Positions 1 to 7,041 of a stretch of 14,976 nt of DNA are shown here, piece by piece. A program made the translations under genes and the position numbers. The notes beneath the pieces were generated by a model, which was not told the origin of the DNA, ran no database searches, and saw nothing but the letters and a program-made list of their open reading frames with translations. How positions within the stretch are numbered: position 1 is the first letter of the stretch; each line of letters starts with the position of its first letter. The stretch covers positions 1-14,976 of the forward strand of contig HF993308.1 in assembly GCA_000433875.1 (NCBI GenBank), in the 5' to 3' direction. The DNA comes from Firmicutes bacterium CAG:884 (lineage in GTDB: Bacteria > Bacillota_I > Bacilli_A > RF39 > UBA660).

Positions 1-1
1 C

Positions 2-235
2 TTAACAAGTTTAGACTTAAGTAGTTTTAATACATCGAATGTCACAGATATGGGATATATGTTTTCTTATTGTCGATCTTTGACAAGTTTAGATTTAAGT
101 AGTTTTAATACATCAAAAGTAACAGATATGAGTGATATGTTTGCTGGCTGTTCATCCTTAACAAGTTTAGACTTGAGCAGCTTCAATACCTCGAATGTAA
201 CAAATATGAGCAGTATTTTTGTGGGTTGCACTTCT
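2..235 (+). repeat. Three 78-bp tandem repeats (26-aa DUF285 units)
   Basis: Three in-frame 78-bp units start at 2, 80 and 158. They share the codons for LTSLDLSSFNTS and differ mostly at synonymous sites and in the variable turn before the Cys. The array probably continues to the left of the window. A fourth, much diverged unit starts at 236 (INNLDISSF). Confidence 0.9.
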
Positions 236-484
236 ATTAATAATCTTGATATAAGCTCATTTTATTTTGAATCTCTTTACGAAATTACAAATGTTTCATT
301 TAAATCTCTTACAACAACAATTAATTATATTGGGACTGGTAATTTTAGCTTTTCTAAGATTCAATCTGGACATATAACAATTAATTATACAAGTGCTAAT
401 GAAAGCGTTGTAGATCAAATGATTGCAAGTTATCCTAATCTTTTAATTAAAGGAAAATTAATCACAGCGCCAACTTCAAATTAA
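2..484 (+). CDS. BspA-type surface protein with DUF285 repeats, 3' fragment
   Basis: The frame is open from the left edge, so the start lies outside the window; 160 residues are visible. It opens with three tandem 26-residue units (2-79, 80-157, 158-235) with the pattern LTSLDLSSFNTS-x-VT-x-M...MF...C.S, followed by one decayed unit. This is the leucine-rich DUF285 (Mycoplasma lipoprotein/BspA-like) repeat found in cell-surface proteins of gut Bacillota and Mollicutes, usually linked to adhesion or host interaction. The last roughly 75 residues are repeat-free, Thr/Ser/Asn-rich, and end in ITAPTSN. No LPXTG motif, terminal membrane helix or other anchor is visible, so attachment, if any, must come from the missing N-terminus (for example a lipobox). 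A terminator follows at once and separates it from the pilus operon. Confidence 0.85.
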   Translation, partial: LTSLDLSSFNTSNVTDMGYMFSYCRSLTSLDLSSFNTSKVTDMSDMFAGCSSLTSLDLSSFNTSNVTNMSSIFVGCTSINNLDISSFYFESLYEITNVSFKSLTTTINYIGTGNFSFSKIQSGHITINYTSANESVVDQMIASYPNLLIKGKLITAPTSN

Positions 485-485
485 T

Positions 486-513
486 AAAGAACTGATTTTT
501 GTCAGTTCTTTTT
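486..513 (+). terminator. Rho-independent terminator after the BspA-type gene
   Basis: A perfect 10-bp stem, AAAGAACTGA (486-495) with TCAGTTCTTT (502-511), has a 6-nt loop and runs into a T-rich tail. It starts 2 nt after the stop codon. Confidence 0.9.
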
Positions 514-574
514 GTCTATTGTGATAAGAGAAATTATTGATTTTGCTATTTTTGCTTTAAATAAAAAAAATGTA

Positions 575-603
575 TTGTAAAACTACAAAAAAAATGATAC
601 AAT
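575..603 (+). promoter_or_regulatory. Sigma-A-type promoter of the tad operon
   Basis: The -35 hexamer TTGTAA (575-580) and -10 hexamer TACAAT (598-603) are separated by exactly 17 bp. The promoter lies 25 bp upstream of the first pseudopilin ATG and just after the terminator of the preceding gene. Each hexamer differs from consensus at one or two positions. Confidence 0.75.
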
Positions 604-627
604 TATAAAAGAATAGGGGTATCGGTT

Positions 628-969
628 ATGGGTAAAAATAGTAAAGGACAAGCACTAATTGAATTCATACTTATATTACCAATTCTGTTAATACTAACAA
701 TTGGTATTTTTGACCTGTTTAATATGCAAAATCAAAAATATGAATTATCTAATGATTTGGATTATGTAAGTGAATTATATATAAACGGAAAACAAAATGA
801 AATAAACGAATATTTAAATAATAAAAATATTGTGATGGATCAAAAGATAGATGGAACATTTATTGAAATAAGATTAACCAAAAAAGTAAAATTAATAACA
901 CCACTTTTAAATAAAATATTATCTAATCCATATGAAATATCAGTAAAAAGAAGTGTTTATTATGAATAA
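628..969 (+). CDS. TadE-like pseudopilin
   Basis: A small membrane protein (113 aa) with a type IV prepilin-like N-terminus: a short basic leader (MGKNSKG), a probable prepilin peptidase site G7|Q8, the motif GQALIEF with Glu at mature position 5, and a hydrophobic helix of about 20 residues. It matches the TadE/TadF family, which are minor pilins of Tad/Flp pili processed by a dedicated peptidase and built into or at the base of the pilus. The rest is a hydrophilic, Asn/Lys-rich domain ending SVYYE. The ATG at 628 has a GGGG-containing ribosome binding site 8 nt upstream. It is first in the operon and overlaps the next gene by 8 bp. No separate major Flp pilin is seen, so this protein might serve as the principal subunit; that is inference. 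Confidence 0.8.
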   Translation: MGKNSKGQALIEFILILPILLILTIGIFDLFNMQNQKYELSNDLDYVSELYINGKQNEINEYLNNKNIVMDQKIDGTFIEIRLTKKVKLITPLLNKILSNPYEISVKRSVYYE

Positions 970-1369
970 AAAAGGTCAAACACTTGTAGTATTTGTTCTA
1001 TTTTTACCAGTTTTAGTAATTGTAATAACAATGATAATAAATAAAAGTAATATGTATTACGATAAGAGAAATATGGAAAATATAGCAAAAGAAGCAATAA
1101 ATTATGGATTAAGTAATATAGAAGACGAAAATATAGAAAACAAAATAAAAATATTTGTTTCAAAAAATATAGATTGTGAAAAAGAAGTAAAAATTGAAGA
1201 TGGTGAAATAAGGGTAACTTTAATAAAAGAAAATAAAACCATAAAAAAAATATTAGGTTATGAAAACATAAAAATAAAATATAAAGGAAAGATAGAAGAC
1301 AATAAAAAGAAAGTAGAGGTGGCTTATGGCAATAATGAGAGCAAAAACAATATCAGTTACATCTGTTAG
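962..1369 (+). CDS. Second TadE/TadF-like pseudopilin lacking Glu5
   Basis: A 135-residue protein with leader MNKKG, a probable cleavage site G5|Q6 and a hydrophobic segment GQTLVVFVLFLPVLVIVIT, the same architecture as the preceding gene. At the position corresponding to Glu5 of mature type IV pilins it has Val, and the region after the helix is highly charged (Lys/Glu/Asn). ATG 962 is preferred because it places the leader directly at the mature N-terminus; an in-frame GTG at 953 would only add three residues. It overlaps the upstream gene by 8 bp and the ATPase gene downstream by 44 bp, which points to translational coupling. Some TadE/F/G family members are known to lack Glu5, so it is likely a minor component rather than a broken gene. 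Confidence 0.7.
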   Translation: MNKKGQTLVVFVLFLPVLVIVITMIINKSNMYYDKRNMENIAKEAINYGLSNIEDENIENKIKIFVSKNIDCEKEVKIEDGEIRVTLIKENKTIKKILGYENIKIKYKGKIEDNKKKVEVAYGNNESKNNISYIC

Positions 1370-2105
1370 AGGAGGAACTGGAAAAACAACAACAGCATTA
1401 AACCTAGCAGCAGCAATATCTTTAAACAAGTTAAAAGTATTAGTAATTGATCTAGATCTTTATGAAAGCGCTGTTGGACCACTTTTAAATATAACAAATG
1501 ATGAAAATATATATACTTTAGCAAGTGACATGTTAAACGGATATACTAAACCATTAAATACATATATTACACCATATAATGCTTATATAGATTGTATTCT
1601 AGCACCTAATGATCCTAGAAGAGCAGCAAGTGTTTATTCAAAAAGTATAACAGATATTTTAGAAAAATTTAAATCAAGTTATGATTATATAGTAATTGAT
1701 ACAAATTACTTTATGAATGATTTAAACTTAAGTATATTAGATGAAAGTGATTTAATACTATATGTTATTGATAATGATTTAGTATCACTTAAAGCAATGA
1801 GAAGTATGACTACTATTTATAAAGATATTGAAAAAAATAATTATAGAATATTAATAAATAAATCATTAAATAAATATAAAGAAAAGTTTGATAATTATGA
1901 TATAAACAATATAATAGGAACCAAAATAGACTATATCTTACCAAGCAGTTTCTATCAAAAAAATATGGCCGAATACATAAAAAAAGGAAATATCTTATTA
2001 CTCGATAAAGGAATAAGAAAAAGTAATTCTAAAGTATGTGAAACATTTAAGGCTATAATAAATGATATAGATAAAGAGGTGCATAAACTTGAAAAAATTA
2101 ATTGA
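1326..2105 (+). CDS. TadZ/CpaE-like ParA-MinD family ATPase
   Basis: A 259-aa P-loop ATPase of the ParA/MinD superfamily. The deviant Walker A is R15-GGTGKTT (16-22), followed by VLVIDLDLY (Walker A' type) and a Walker B-like IVIDTNYF. The signature lysine before GG is Arg, as is common in CpaE/TadZ proteins, which position the Tad secretion machine at the cell pole or on the membrane. The N-terminal receiver-like domain of typical CpaE is absent: the protein starts almost directly with the ATPase fold. ATG 1326 is chosen because of AGAGGTGG at 1315-1322; a second ATG at 1335 is possible. It lies between pseudopilin genes and tadA, and overlaps both. The family call is firm; the exact TadZ role rests on context. 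Confidence 0.82.
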   Translation: MAIMRAKTISVTSVRGGTGKTTTALNLAAAISLNKLKVLVIDLDLYESAVGPLLNITNDENIYTLASDMLNGYTKPLNTYITPYNAYIDCILAPNDPRRAASVYSKSITDILEKFKSSYDYIVIDTNYFMNDLNLSILDESDLILYVIDNDLVSLKAMRSMTTIYKDIEKNNYRILINKSLNKYKEKFDNYDINNIIGTKIDYILPSSFYQKNMAEYIKKGNILLLDKGIRKSNSKVCETFKAIINDIDKEVHKLEKIN

Positions 2106-3405
2106 TGCTTTTGACATAAAAGAAAATCAAATAACTGCACTTTCTGATGATTTTGAAACATTTAAAAACAAAGCCTTATTAAATGAATTAAGAAATAAAA
2201 TAATTCAAAATGTTATTGATAAAAAAATGTCTGGAAAAGGTAGAGTTGATGAGTATATTAAAACTGAAATAGATAAAACAGTAAAAAACTATGATTTAAC
2301 ATCAAGTGAAATGTCTTATTTATATGATTTAATAGAAAATGAAATAACTGGTAATGGACCTTTAACAGATCTATTAAAAGAAGATGATGTAACAGAAATA
2401 ATGGTAAATGGACCAAATGAAATATATATTGAAATGAATGGTAAATTACTAAAAGAAGAAAGTACATCATTTATAAATGATGACCATATAATTAGAACAA
2501 TTCAAAGAATGATCCAACCAGTTGGAAGAACAATTGATAATAGTACACCAATGGTTGATGCAAGATTAAAAGATGGATCACGATTGAATGCTATAATACC
2601 ACCACTTTCTGTAAGCGGACCAATACTAACAATAAGAAAATTTAAGAAAAATTTAAAAACAATCGATGAATTATTAAGAGCAGGTACATTAACACCTTAT
2701 ATGGCAAGATTTCTTGAAGCTGCTGTAAAATCAAAACTAAATATATTAGTTTGTGGAGGAACGGGTTCTGGAAAAACGACCTTATTAAATGTATTGTCAT
2801 CATTTATTGATCCAAGCGAAAGAATTGTAACAATTGAAGATGCAGCGGAATTATCATTATCACAAGAACATGTTGTTTCACTTGAAACTAAACCAGCAAC
2901 TTATGAAGGAGTTCATAACATTGGAATAAGAGAACTTGTAATAAATGCTTTGCGTATGCGACCAGATCGTATAATTGTCGGGGAAGTACGTGGAAAAGAA
3001 GCATTTGATATGTTACAAGCTATGAACACAGGACACGAAGGAAGTTTGACAACGTTACACGCTAATTCACCAAGTGATGCTTTAAATAGACTTGAAACAA
3101 TGGTATTGATGGCGGGAATGGAAATACCAATTAAAGCCATAAGAGAATATATTGAAAGCGCGATTGATTTGGTTGTTGATATCAATAGATTATCGGATGG
3201 TAAAAGAAAAATTGTAAGTATAGCTGAAGTAACAGGCTTTAAAGATGATGAAATTGCTTTAAAAGAAATATTTGCTTTTAGACAAAAAAGTGTTACGGAT
3301 TTAGGAACAGTAGTAGGAGAATTCGTTGTATATAAAAGAATGCCTAATGTTGTTAAGAAAATGAAATCAAAAGGAATAAGAAATATCGAAGAAATATTCG
3401 GTTAA
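2089..3405 (+). CDS. tadA: TadA/CpaF secretion-pilus ATPase
   Basis: A hexameric GSPII_E/VirB11-type ATPase that powers pilus assembly in Tad/Flp systems, acting at the cytoplasmic face of the TadB/TadC platform. Visible motifs: Walker A GGTGSGKT (223-230), Asp-box region with TIEDAAEL, Walker B RIIVGEVRG (294-302), His-box TGHEGSLTTLHANS (314-327), and the N-terminal region ITGNGPLTDLLKEDDVTEIMVNG typical of CpaF. Length (438 aa) is normal. The start is TTG at 2089, supported by AAAGAGGTG ending 7 nt upstream; no ATG or GTG in frame fits. It overlaps the TadZ-like gene by 17 bp. This is the best identified member of the pilus operon. Confidence 0.95.
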   Translation: MKKLIDAFDIKENQITALSDDFETFKNKALLNELRNKIIQNVIDKKMSGKGRVDEYIKTEIDKTVKNYDLTSSEMSYLYDLIENEITGNGPLTDLLKEDDVTEIMVNGPNEIYIEMNGKLLKEESTSFINDDHIIRTIQRMIQPVGRTIDNSTPMVDARLKDGSRLNAIIPPLSVSGPILTIRKFKKNLKTIDELLRAGTLTPYMARFLEAAVKSKLNILVCGGTGSGKTTLLNVLSSFIDPSERIVTIEDAAELSLSQEHVVSLETKPATYEGVHNIGIRELVINALRMRPDRIIVGEVRGKEAFDMLQAMNTGHEGSLTTLHANSPSDALNRLETMVLMAGMEIPIKAIREYIESAIDLVVDINRLSDGKRKIVSIAEVTGFKDDEIALKEIFAFRQKSVTDLGTVVGEFVVYKRMPNVVKKMKSKGIRNIEEIFG

Positions 3406-3419
3406 AAGGAGGTGCCAAA

Positions 3420-4916
3420 GTGGAAGAAAATATGTTTAGTTTGTATGAATCAAAAGGAACAAATGAAAGCCTTATTATAACTTTCACTCCTGGCGCTGAT
3501 ATAAAAAAATATGAAATAATTTTATATAAAGATAATGTAGAATATAAAAAAGAAGTAATAAGTCAAAACAAACAAACATCAGTTCTTTTAGATTCAAGTG
3601 GAATATATAAAATCGAAGTTAATTTGTTTGATTCAAATGATAAAATAAATCAAGTTAAAAGTGGTGAATATATAATCGATAAAGAAGCACCCGTAATTGA
3701 ACTTACTAAAAAAGTAATAACAATTAAACAAGGAAAAAGTTTTAATCCAAATGATTTTATAATTGTAAAAGATAATATGGATGCTAATCCTAGAATTGAA
3801 TCAAATTATAATAGTCTTGATTTATATAAGATAGGCGCACAAATAATAACTTATGAAGTATATGATGGAAGTGGAAACAAAGCTTCAAAAACAGTAATTG
3901 TTAATGTTAAAAAGAACAATGATAATATATTAATGGTTTATCAAGGGTTGCTTGGTATTATTATAATTCTTTTAGCTATATTTGTTATTTGGTTTAAAAG
4001 AAAACAAAGAATATTTGAAAGAGTAAGTAAATATTCGGTTCAAGGTATAAAACAAACATCTGAAGGCGTAATGGATTATTTTATAAATATTTATATGAAT
4101 ATTTTGAGGTTTGTTGTTAAAATATTAAATAATTCTGGAATCGCTAAAAAACAAGGACAAAAATATAATAAATATGTATCATTAAGTACACTTAAAGTAA
4201 AAAATGGAATTACTTTAGTTGCGCATAAAATTGTTTTTGGATTTCTATTTGTAATAATATGTGCTTTTTCAAAAGCTATATTAGGAGATGTTATAACTGT
4301 TGAAGAAGGATTACTTTTATATTTAATTGGTTATTTTTTACCAGATATAAAATATCTTATTTTATATAGAAAGTATCATGATAAATTGGAAGAAGATTTA
4401 CTTGAATCAGTTGTAATTATGAATAATGCTTTTAAAGTAGGTGCGAGTCCAGAACAAGCTATTAAAATTGTTGGCGAAGAAATGAATGGAACAATGCAAA
4501 AAGAATATAAACAAATATATGCTGAAATTAAGTTTGGTTTAAGTATAAATGATGCATTTGCAAGATTTAGTGAAAGATTAAACTTGAAAGAAGCTGAATA
4601 TGTAGCTGCTTCACTTGAAATACTAAATGAGACAGGTGGAGATGTTGTTAAAATATTTGATAGTATTGAAAAGAATCTTTTTAATACAAGGAAAATTAAA
4701 AATGAATATAAAGCCTTAACAGGTTCTCCAAAATTAATATCTAATTTCTTGTTTGTTTTACCAATTATTTTTGTAATAATAATCTTAATGATTAATAATG
4801 AATATTTTAATCCATTATTTAAAAGTAGTGTTGGAATACTATTAATAGTAGTAGCGATTGCTCTTTATATAATGTATATTTTGATAATAAGGAAAATATT
4901 AAAAATAAGGATGTGA
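3420..4916 (+). CDS. tadB: TadB-like platform protein fused to an N-terminal Ig-like region
   Basis: A 498-aa protein in two parts. Residues 1 to about 168 look extracytoplasmic: a beta-rich first segment, then a DUF5011/Ig-like domain (from about residue 90: KEAPVIELTKK, later GAQIITYEVYDGSGNKAS-TVIVNV). A membrane helix follows at about 170-192 with a basic stop (KRKQR). The C-terminal half is a T2SSF/TadB domain: helices near 271-289 and 297-315, a cytoplasmic block with LLESVVIMNNAFKVGASPEQ and FGLSINDAFARF, and two terminal helices. TadB normally has about 300 residues and no Ig-like part. There is no signal peptide, so the N-terminus would need reverse-anchor (N-out) insertion. GTG 3420 sits 7 nt after AAAGGAGG. 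With TadC it should form the inner-membrane platform of the pilus. Confidence 0.85.
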   Translation: MEENMFSLYESKGTNESLIITFTPGADIKKYEIILYKDNVEYKKEVISQNKQTSVLLDSSGIYKIEVNLFDSNDKINQVKSGEYIIDKEAPVIELTKKVITIKQGKSFNPNDFIIVKDNMDANPRIESNYNSLDLYKIGAQIITYEVYDGSGNKASKTVIVNVKKNNDNILMVYQGLLGIIIILLAIFVIWFKRKQRIFERVSKYSVQGIKQTSEGVMDYFINIYMNILRFVVKILNNSGIAKKQGQKYNKYVSLSTLKVKNGITLVAHKIVFGFLFVIICAFSKAILGDVITVEEGLLLYLIGYFLPDIKYLILYRKYHDKLEEDLLESVVIMNNAFKVGASPEQAIKIVGEEMNGTMQKEYKQIYAEIKFGLSINDAFARFSERLNLKEAEYVAASLEILNETGGDVVKIFDSIEKNLFNTRKIKNEYKALTGSPKLISNFLFVLPIIFVIIILMINNEYFNPLFKSSVGILLIVVAIALYIMYILIIRKILKIRM

Positions 4917-4920
4917 AATA

Positions 4921-5595
4921 ATGAAAAAAGTTGGTTTTTTTAGGGCTTATGATACCAAATATATTGAAAAAAAATTAAAATTAATCGGAAGTAATAAAAC
5001 ATCCCTTTTCCTATATACAAGATTAATAACAACATTACTAGTATACATTTTGTGTATGTTTACACTTGATTTTGGTTATATTTTTGGAATAATAATTGCA
5101 ATTATATGGTATAATTTATTTATATTAGTAGTTGAATTAAAAATAAAAGATAGAGCTGATCGGTTAGAAGAAGATGCTTTAGAGTTTTTTGAAATATTCA
5201 CACTTTCTCTTGAAAGTGGAAAAAATATTGAGAGTGCTTTAGAAAGTACAACGGGATCTATTAAAACAGAATTGTCAAAAGAGTTTAAGCAAACATTGTA
5301 TGAAATAAAATTTGGAAAAAATGTAAGTGATGCTTTAATAGATATGAGATATAGAATCCCATCAGATTTAATAAATAATATTATATTAAATATAGTAGAA
5401 TCTAATAAGTTTGGTAATGGGATTTTAACAACTATGTATGATCAAATAGAATATTTAAGGGAAAAAAGAGTATTAAGTATAAGGGAAAAAATAAATAAAA
5501 TACCAAATAGAGTAAGTATTATATCAGTACTATTTATAGTACCATTAATAATGATATTAATACTAGGACCATATTTAATAGAACTAATTGGCTAG
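4921..5595 (+). CDS. tadC: TadC-like pilus platform protein
   Basis: A 224-aa T2SSF-family membrane protein. It has two N-terminal helices (about residues 32-74), a cytoplasmic T2SSF block (LEEDALEFFEIFTLSLESG...IESALEST, and FGKNVSDALIDM) and a C-terminal hydrophobic segment (VSIISVLFIVPLIMILILG). It parallels the C-terminal half of the preceding TadB protein and should be its partner in the platform driven by TadA. TadC proteins are usually somewhat longer (roughly 280-320 residues), so this is a compact version. It starts 5 nt after the tadB stop; the ribosome binding site AAGGA overlaps the end of tadB, indicating coupling. Confidence 0.85.
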   Translation: MKKVGFFRAYDTKYIEKKLKLIGSNKTSLFLYTRLITTLLVYILCMFTLDFGYIFGIIIAIIWYNLFILVVELKIKDRADRLEEDALEFFEIFTLSLESGKNIESALESTTGSIKTELSKEFKQTLYEIKFGKNVSDALIDMRYRIPSDLINNIILNIVESNKFGNGILTTMYDQIEYLREKRVLSIREKINKIPNRVSIISVLFIVPLIMILILGPYLIELIG

Positions 5596-5604
5596 GAGGA
5601 AAAA

Positions 5605-6912
5605 ATGAAATATTATATTGTAGGAATTAAAGGTGTATTTCTTAGTAGTCTAGCTGAGATTCTAAAAGATTTAGGATTTGAAGTTGCTGGTTATGATGAT
5701 AATATTGAATATAGATTTACAGAAGATATTTTAAAAAGAAAAAATATTCCAATTTATACTGATGAAAATGATTATATGACACCAGGAACAGTTGTTGTAA
5801 GAAGCGAACACGTTAGTTTAGAACATTCAGAGATCAGAAAGGCACTTGATATGGGTTTAAGAGTGTATGAATATAATGAAATAGTTGCGCGTCTTACAAA
5901 ATTATTTGATACCATTACAGTTGCTGGGTGCTATGGAAAAAGTTATGTTGCATCTTTACTAGCGCATACTTTATCAACAGAAGAAAATCCTTGTAATTAT
6001 TTGATTGGAAATGGTGAAGGCTTTGCAAGTAAGATGAGCCGTGAATTCGTTGTTGAAACGTCCGAGTTTAAAAAACATTTTTGTGATTATACAATGGAAT
6101 ATGCTATTATAACAAATATTGATATTAATCACGTTGATTATTTTCATAATATTGATGAAATAATGGAAGCTTATACGGAATATGCTAATAAAGCAAATAA
6201 AATGGTATTTGCAAATGGTGATGATAAACATGTTAGAAAATTAAATGTAAATTCACCGATATTCTATTATGGAATTAATGAAAATAACGAAATAAGAGCA
6301 CTTAATATAGATTATTATGATCGTGGAACATCTTTTGATGTATTTGTTGAAGATAATTATTATGGTCATTTTGATTTGCCGATATATGGACCTGATATGC
6401 TCCGTGATACACTTGCAGTTATAGGTTTGTGCTATTATAAAAGGTTAGAAGCTAAAGACATTCAAAAATTGCTAAAATATTATGATGGCTGTTATAGAGT
6501 CTTTGATGATCGCAAGATTGGCAAAACGATTGTTGTTGATGATTATGTTCATCACCCAAAACAATTAGAAAAAATTATAACATCAGTTAGACAAAAATAT
6601 CCAAAATTAAAAATATATGTAGTTTTTGAACCACATAGTTATGATTGGTTTACGGTATTTAAAGATGAATTAATTAAGATACTTAAAACTGTAGATAAAG
6701 TATATGTAAGAGATATTAAATCTTTGTATGAAAATAAAGAAGATTATGCTGATGTATCAAGTAGTGAACTTGTAAGTAAACTTAAAAATGCTGAAATGAT
6801 AAAAGATGATGCAACCGTTCTTTTAAAACATAAAGGTGAATGTATTATATTTGCAAGTAAAATAGAAATGACTGAATTAAAGCATGATTTATTTAAAAAA
6901 ATAATTAAATAG
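5605..6912 (+). CDS. Divergent MurC-type Mur ligase
   Basis: A 435-aa three-domain Mur ligase most like UDP-N-acetylmuramate-L-alanine ligase (MurC), the cytoplasmic enzyme that adds the first residue of the peptidoglycan stem peptide. Support: N-terminal YYIVGIKGVFLSSLAEIL, central ITNIDINHVDYF (170-181), and DDYVHHP (312-318), close to the MurC-specific DDYAHHP; length equals typical MurC. Departures: the P-loop is GCYGKS (108-113) instead of GTHGKT, NH replaces DH at 175-176, and FEPHSYDW lacks the Arg of the usual PHRYSRT-type motif. The ligase fold is kept, but substrate or activity may differ. ATG 5605 follows AGGAGG by 6 nt and lies 9 nt after tadC, so it is cotranscribed with the pilus genes. 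It could be the cell's only MurC or a paralogue. Confidence 0.75.
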   Translation: MKYYIVGIKGVFLSSLAEILKDLGFEVAGYDDNIEYRFTEDILKRKNIPIYTDENDYMTPGTVVVRSEHVSLEHSEIRKALDMGLRVYEYNEIVARLTKLFDTITVAGCYGKSYVASLLAHTLSTEENPCNYLIGNGEGFASKMSREFVVETSEFKKHFCDYTMEYAIITNIDINHVDYFHNIDEIMEAYTEYANKANKMVFANGDDKHVRKLNVNSPIFYYGINENNEIRALNIDYYDRGTSFDVFVEDNYYGHFDLPIYGPDMLRDTLAVIGLCYYKRLEAKDIQKLLKYYDGCYRVFDDRKIGKTIVVDDYVHHPKQLEKIITSVRQKYPKLKIYVVFEPHSYDWFTVFKDELIKILKTVDKVYVRDIKSLYENKEDYADVSSSELVSKLKNAEMIKDDATVLLKHKGECIIFASKIEMTELKHDLFKKIIK

Positions 6913-6942
6913 AAAACCTCATTTATATAAAATGAGGTTTTT
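6913..6942 (+). terminator. Rho-independent terminator of the tad-mur operon
   Basis: A perfect 12-bp stem, AAAACCTCATTT (6913-6924) with AAATGAGGTTTT (6930-6941), has a 5-nt loop and a short T run (6938-6942). It starts directly after the Mur ligase stop codon. Confidence 0.92.
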
Positions 6943-6974
6943 ATAAAAAAATCATAAGTTTTTTTCAAAATAAA

Positions 6975-7003
6975 TGGACAAAATAAACCTATTATAGTAT
7001 AAT
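6975..7003 (+). promoter_or_regulatory. Sigma-A-type promoter of lysS
   Basis: TGGACA (6975-6980) and a perfect TATAAT (6998-7003) are spaced by 17 bp. The promoter lies 38 bp upstream of the lysS ATG and after the preceding terminator. The short leader has no room for a T-box. Confidence 0.85.
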
Positions 7004-7041
7004 TATTACATTGAAAAGGAAATCTTTGGAAGGATGATATT

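Noticed and set aside
2..235. Repeats considered as a CRISPR array
   Set aside because: The 78-bp units are contiguous, in frame and coding, with no spacers.
4911..4920. TGA as a Trp codon (code 4)
   Set aside because: tadB and spoVAD end at TGA at family-expected positions, and conserved Trp residues such as in the LysRS GWGMG motif use TGG.
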